Shown here: positions 4,770 to 5,382 of the stretch, piece by piece
Layout: each line of letters starts with the position of its first letter
Position numbering within the stretch: position 1 is the first letter of the stretch
Assembly (NCBI GenBank): GCA_002433335.1
Contig: DJHY01000284.1
Location: 1 to 5,382 of the forward strand
DNA length: 5,382 bases
Reading direction: 5' to 3'
DNA from: Rhodospirillaceae bacterium UBA6608
GTDB lineage: Bacteria; Pseudomonadota; Alphaproteobacteria; Rhodospirillales_A; Casp-alpha2
Notes under the pieces: generated by a model
The model's input: the letters and a program-made list of their open reading frames with translations, nothing else
The model's database searches: none
Told to the model about the DNA's origin: nothing
Translations under genes and position numbers: made by a program

Positions 4770-5382
4770 ATGCAGATAACGGATTTCCCCGAACTGCCGG
4801 CCATGCTCCAACAGGCCGTGATGCGCGCCCTGACGGCGCAGCACGACGGCAATCTGTTTGAAGCCGACCGTCTGTATCAACAGATCGTCCGGCGCAGGCC
4901 GCTGCATCCGTTGCTGGCGAATACCGCCGCCGGGTTCTTCCTGTTAAAGGGGGATTTTCCTGCCGCGTGGGCCTTGTTCGAACAGCGGTTGAGCCTGCCG
5001 TACTACACCCACCGTCCGTTCGCCAAGCTGGCCGCGCCGATGTGGGATGGCGCGCCGATCCCGAATAAACGGTTGTTGATCTTCGCCGACATGGGGTTGG
5101 GCGATACGATCCTGATGGCGCGGTTCCTGCCCTGGGTGCAAGACCGGGTCGGCGGCCTGGCGCTGCAGGTCAACAAAGGCACGTCGGCCTTTTGGCGCTA
5201 CCGGTTGCCCGGGGTGGAGATTTCGGAAATCGACGACCCGCTTCCGGCCTGTGATTTCCGGATCAACATGTTCTGCCTGCCGCGCCTGTTCGGGGCCGAT
5301 GCGGCGACCATGCCGCCGCCGGGCTATATCGCGTCGCGACCCGAGGAACGGGATTTCTGGCGGGCTCGATTAGGCGGCGACG
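4770..5382 (+). CDS. TPR protein with glycosyltransferase-like C-terminal region, 3' end cut by window
   Basis: Open frame of 204 codons running off the right edge. Residues about 17-83 form two TPR-like helical pairs, with GNLFEADRLYQQIV (27-40) and GDFPAAWALFEQRL (61-74) as the clearest repeats. A WDG (92-94) and LLIFADMGLGDTILMARFLP (102-121) follow. This matches the junction of TPR-plus-glycosyltransferase proteins, where a W-x-G stretch precedes an EQGLGDT-type motif that opens a GT-B, heptosyltransferase-like (GT9/GT41-like) domain. MFCLPRLFG (167-175) fits the family's later SLP-LFG element. The usual Glu-Gln before GLGDT is Asp-Met here. The ATG at 4770 has GGAAG only 3 nt upstream, a short spacing; the next in-frame ATG (4803) lacks a ribosome site. 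Such genes often sit in surface-polysaccharide or flagellar glycosylation loci, where they may transfer sugars. Activity is unproven, and the catalytic part lies mostly beyond the window. Confidence 0.82.
   Translation, partial: MQITDFPELPAMLQQAVMRALTAQHDGNLFEADRLYQQIVRRRPLHPLLANTAAGFFLLKGDFPAAWALFEQRLSLPYYTHRPFAKLAAPMWDGAPIPNKRLLIFADMGLGDTILMARFLPWVQDRVGGLALQVNKGTSAFWRYRLPGVEISEIDDPLPACDFRINMFCLPRLFGADAATMPPPGYIASRPEERDFWRARLGGD

Overview
This 5.4 kb window is GC-rich and densely coded, with codon use biased to G/C at third positions. It most resembles a proteobacterium, probably an alphaproteobacterium. The main hint of that is the TPR plus glycosyltransferase-like gene at the right end; no taxonomic marker gene is present. 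The gene content is that of a surface-glycan (LPS O-antigen, capsule or flagellin glycan) locus.

Layout: five genes read leftward (minus strand) from about 4448 to the left edge, in transcription order: (1) an NAD(P)-dependent sugar-nucleotide epimerase/dehydratase-family protein (3360-4448); (2) a HisH-like glutamine amidotransferase (2687-3304); (3) a HisF-like barrel protein (1922-2674); (4) an N-acetyl sugar amidotransferase of the WbuX/WbpG/PseA family (774-1883); (5) a SAM-dependent methyltransferase with an N-terminal CxxC...CxxC module, cut by the left edge (1-753). Gaps between genes are 55, 12, 38 and 20 bp, so they probably form one operon. A 321 bp intergenic region (4449-4769) separates it from a rightward TPR/glycosyltransferase-like gene (4770 to the right edge). 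That region holds candidate promoters for both directions, a CRP/FNR-like palindrome and two leader inverted repeats.

How the genes work together: HisH-like and HisF-like proteins next to a PP-loop sugar amidotransferase form the known WbuX-WbuY-WbuZ set, which converts an N-acetyl group on an activated sugar into an acetamidino group. The glutaminase-type subunit releases ammonia from glutamine, the HisF-like barrel conducts it, and the ATP-using amidotransferase installs it. The HisF-like protein supports this reading: the catalytic Asp11 of true HisF is Thr here and its distal phosphate site is altered, while the four ammonia-gate residues remain. The histidine-biosynthesis label that similarity alone would give is therefore probably wrong. 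The epimerase may act earlier on the same nucleotide sugar. The terminal methyltransferase could methylate the sugar or the new amidine, as is known for N-methylated acetamidino legionaminic acids. The final sugar cannot be identified from this window.
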